A DNA stretch of 64,000 nt from Zerene cesonia (Eukaryota > Arthropoda > Insecta > Lepidoptera > Pieridae), in the NCBI RefSeq assembly GCF_012273895.1, contig NC_052127.1:1302001-1366000 (forward strand), written 5' to 3'. Below are positions 63,011 through 64,000 of this stretch, one piece after another. A program made the translations under genes and the position numbers. How positions within the stretch are numbered: position 1 is the first letter of the stretch; each line of letters starts with the position of its first letter. A model generated the notes under the pieces. The model did not search any database and was not told where the DNA came from. It saw only the letters and a program-made list of their open reading frames with translations.

Positions 63011-63149
63011 TGTCGGTGGATACGAAAGGAGCAGAAGTTTCCGATACCATTCTGCTATCATTGGATCTTGTATGTAGTCTCAATAAGTTCTTTTTTCATT
63101 AAGTTTATTTTACAAGTCAATTAATAGCTATTGCATTTGTACATGTAAC

Positions 63150-63225
63150 CTAGCTGTTGCCCGCAGCTTTGCACGCTTAGTTAAAATAAATTTTCATGAT
63201 ACAAACTTTCATATTTATTACCCCG
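63150..63225 (-). repeat. Helitron-like family C end fragment
   Basis: CTAGCTGTTGCCCGCAGC then TTTGCACGCTTAGTTAAA. Confidence 0.5.
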
Positions 63226-63611
63226 GGGGATAGAATTTATCAACCCTTTATTAGCGGATGCCTAAATAACTTCATAAACAACGTTCTAAGAGTTTCCACA
63301 AACCTGCTTGACTACAAATGACAATTGATTATCCATATAATCATTCAACCCAATACTATAGCGTAAATAACAAACAAAATCTATTTTTGTTTCCAGATCC
63401 AATACAATTTAAGCTCAAATAAAAATAAGGACGATATTTTCAGAGAGTTTATTGAAATATATCAATGAAAAACGAAATAACAACAGCGTGGCGCCGATTC
63501 GAATGAACCTATTATATAGATTCAAGGTGATCTAGAAATTACTGGGAGTGTTAATTGGAACGCAATGACGTGTATTTTTCATTTTTATTCTACTTCTAGA
63601 CATTTATACAA

Positions 63612-63813
63612 TACTAGTTGCGCCCCGCGGTTTCACCCGCGTAAGTCTCTTTCCCGTAAGAATATCGAGATAAAAAGTATCCTATATGTTATTCCAGTTG
63701 TCCAGACAACGTACCAATTATCATTGAAATCGGTTCAGCAGTTTTTGCGTGAAAGAGCAACAAACACACACACACATCCTTACAAACTTTCGCATTTATA
63801 ATATTAATAGGAT
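63612..63813 (-). repeat. Helitron-like family A, full length
   Basis: ACTAGTTGCGCCCCGCGG to TTATAATATTAATAGGAT. Confidence 0.9.
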
Positions 63814-63844
63814 ATTTTTGGAAGTTTTTCGAATGTTATACTTT

Positions 63845-64000
63845 CTTTTTTAACCTCTGGTTCTCAATTCGACTGCTGTTTCTTTATTTTTTTTACTCCG
63901 AGAACTCCGTCGGCTTTCAATCGATTCGCGGGAATCTTTTTACGTTTGATGGTGAATGACCACATCATTTGGTCCCATTTTAGAAATTAGAGTGGTACTC
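63845..64000 (+). repeat. Repeat I, cut by window end
   Basis: TTTTAACCTCTGGTTCTCAA, CGAGAACTCCGTCGGCTTTC, GTTTGATGGTGAATGACCAC. Confidence 0.6.

Overview
The window looks like lepidopteran (moth or butterfly) nuclear DNA. It is AT-rich, its one coding gene is split by GT-AG introns, and the spaces between exons are packed with short dispersed repeats typical of Lepidoptera. Six runs of exactly 1000 N are assembly gaps. There is no bacterial gene structure, rRNA gene or CRISPR array. I found one well-supported coding gene, one old retrotransposon coding remnant, one good promoter/first-exon candidate, several heat-shock-element arrays, and well over a hundred repeat copies, most of which are listed.

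Layout. 406-8797 (+) holds the last six exons of a major facilitator superfamily sugar-transporter-like gene (427 residues in the window; the exon with the start codon lies to the left). All five internal splice junctions keep frame. The poly(A) signal starts on the base after the stop codon. From about 8.8 to 37.5 kb I see no gene, only repeats, unique AT-rich filler and five of the six gaps. 35.3-38.3 kb is unusually repeat-poor and contains a CpG-rich block ending in a strong splice donor (37603-37873), which reads as the promoter and non-coding first exon of a plus-strand gene whose coding exons I cannot find in the remaining 26 kb. 38.3-64 kb is again repeat-dense, with the sixth gap at 41745-42744 and a LINE reverse-transcriptase C-terminal fragment at 44135-44465 (-).

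Repeats fall into a few groups. (1) Helitron-like families (called A, B, C, D, E, J, K, L, S here). The best copies begin with TC after an A and end with a small GC-rich hairpin followed by CTAG and a T. They sometimes sit end to end. Their strand is given in that TC-to-CTAGT direction. (2) tRNA-headed SINE families F, G and Q with visible pol III A and B boxes. (3) A SINE-like family H, about 340 bp, ending in CCCACAATAAAAA. (4) Repeat I (core GGGTGAACCGATTTT), a palindromic element P, and smaller families M, N, O, T and V. Family letters are mine; none was matched to a database.

The least expected signal is a set of heat-shock-element arrays (alternating GAA and TTC every 5 bp). Two are perfect four-unit arrays (49831-49848 and 57271-57288), with weaker ones at 13573, 32638, 37095, 38944 and 58189. 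The 49.8 kb array is followed by TATA-like sequence and a splice-donor-like site, and its flank resembles the flank at 13.57 kb, so a mobile element may have spread these sites. This is inference and needs testing.
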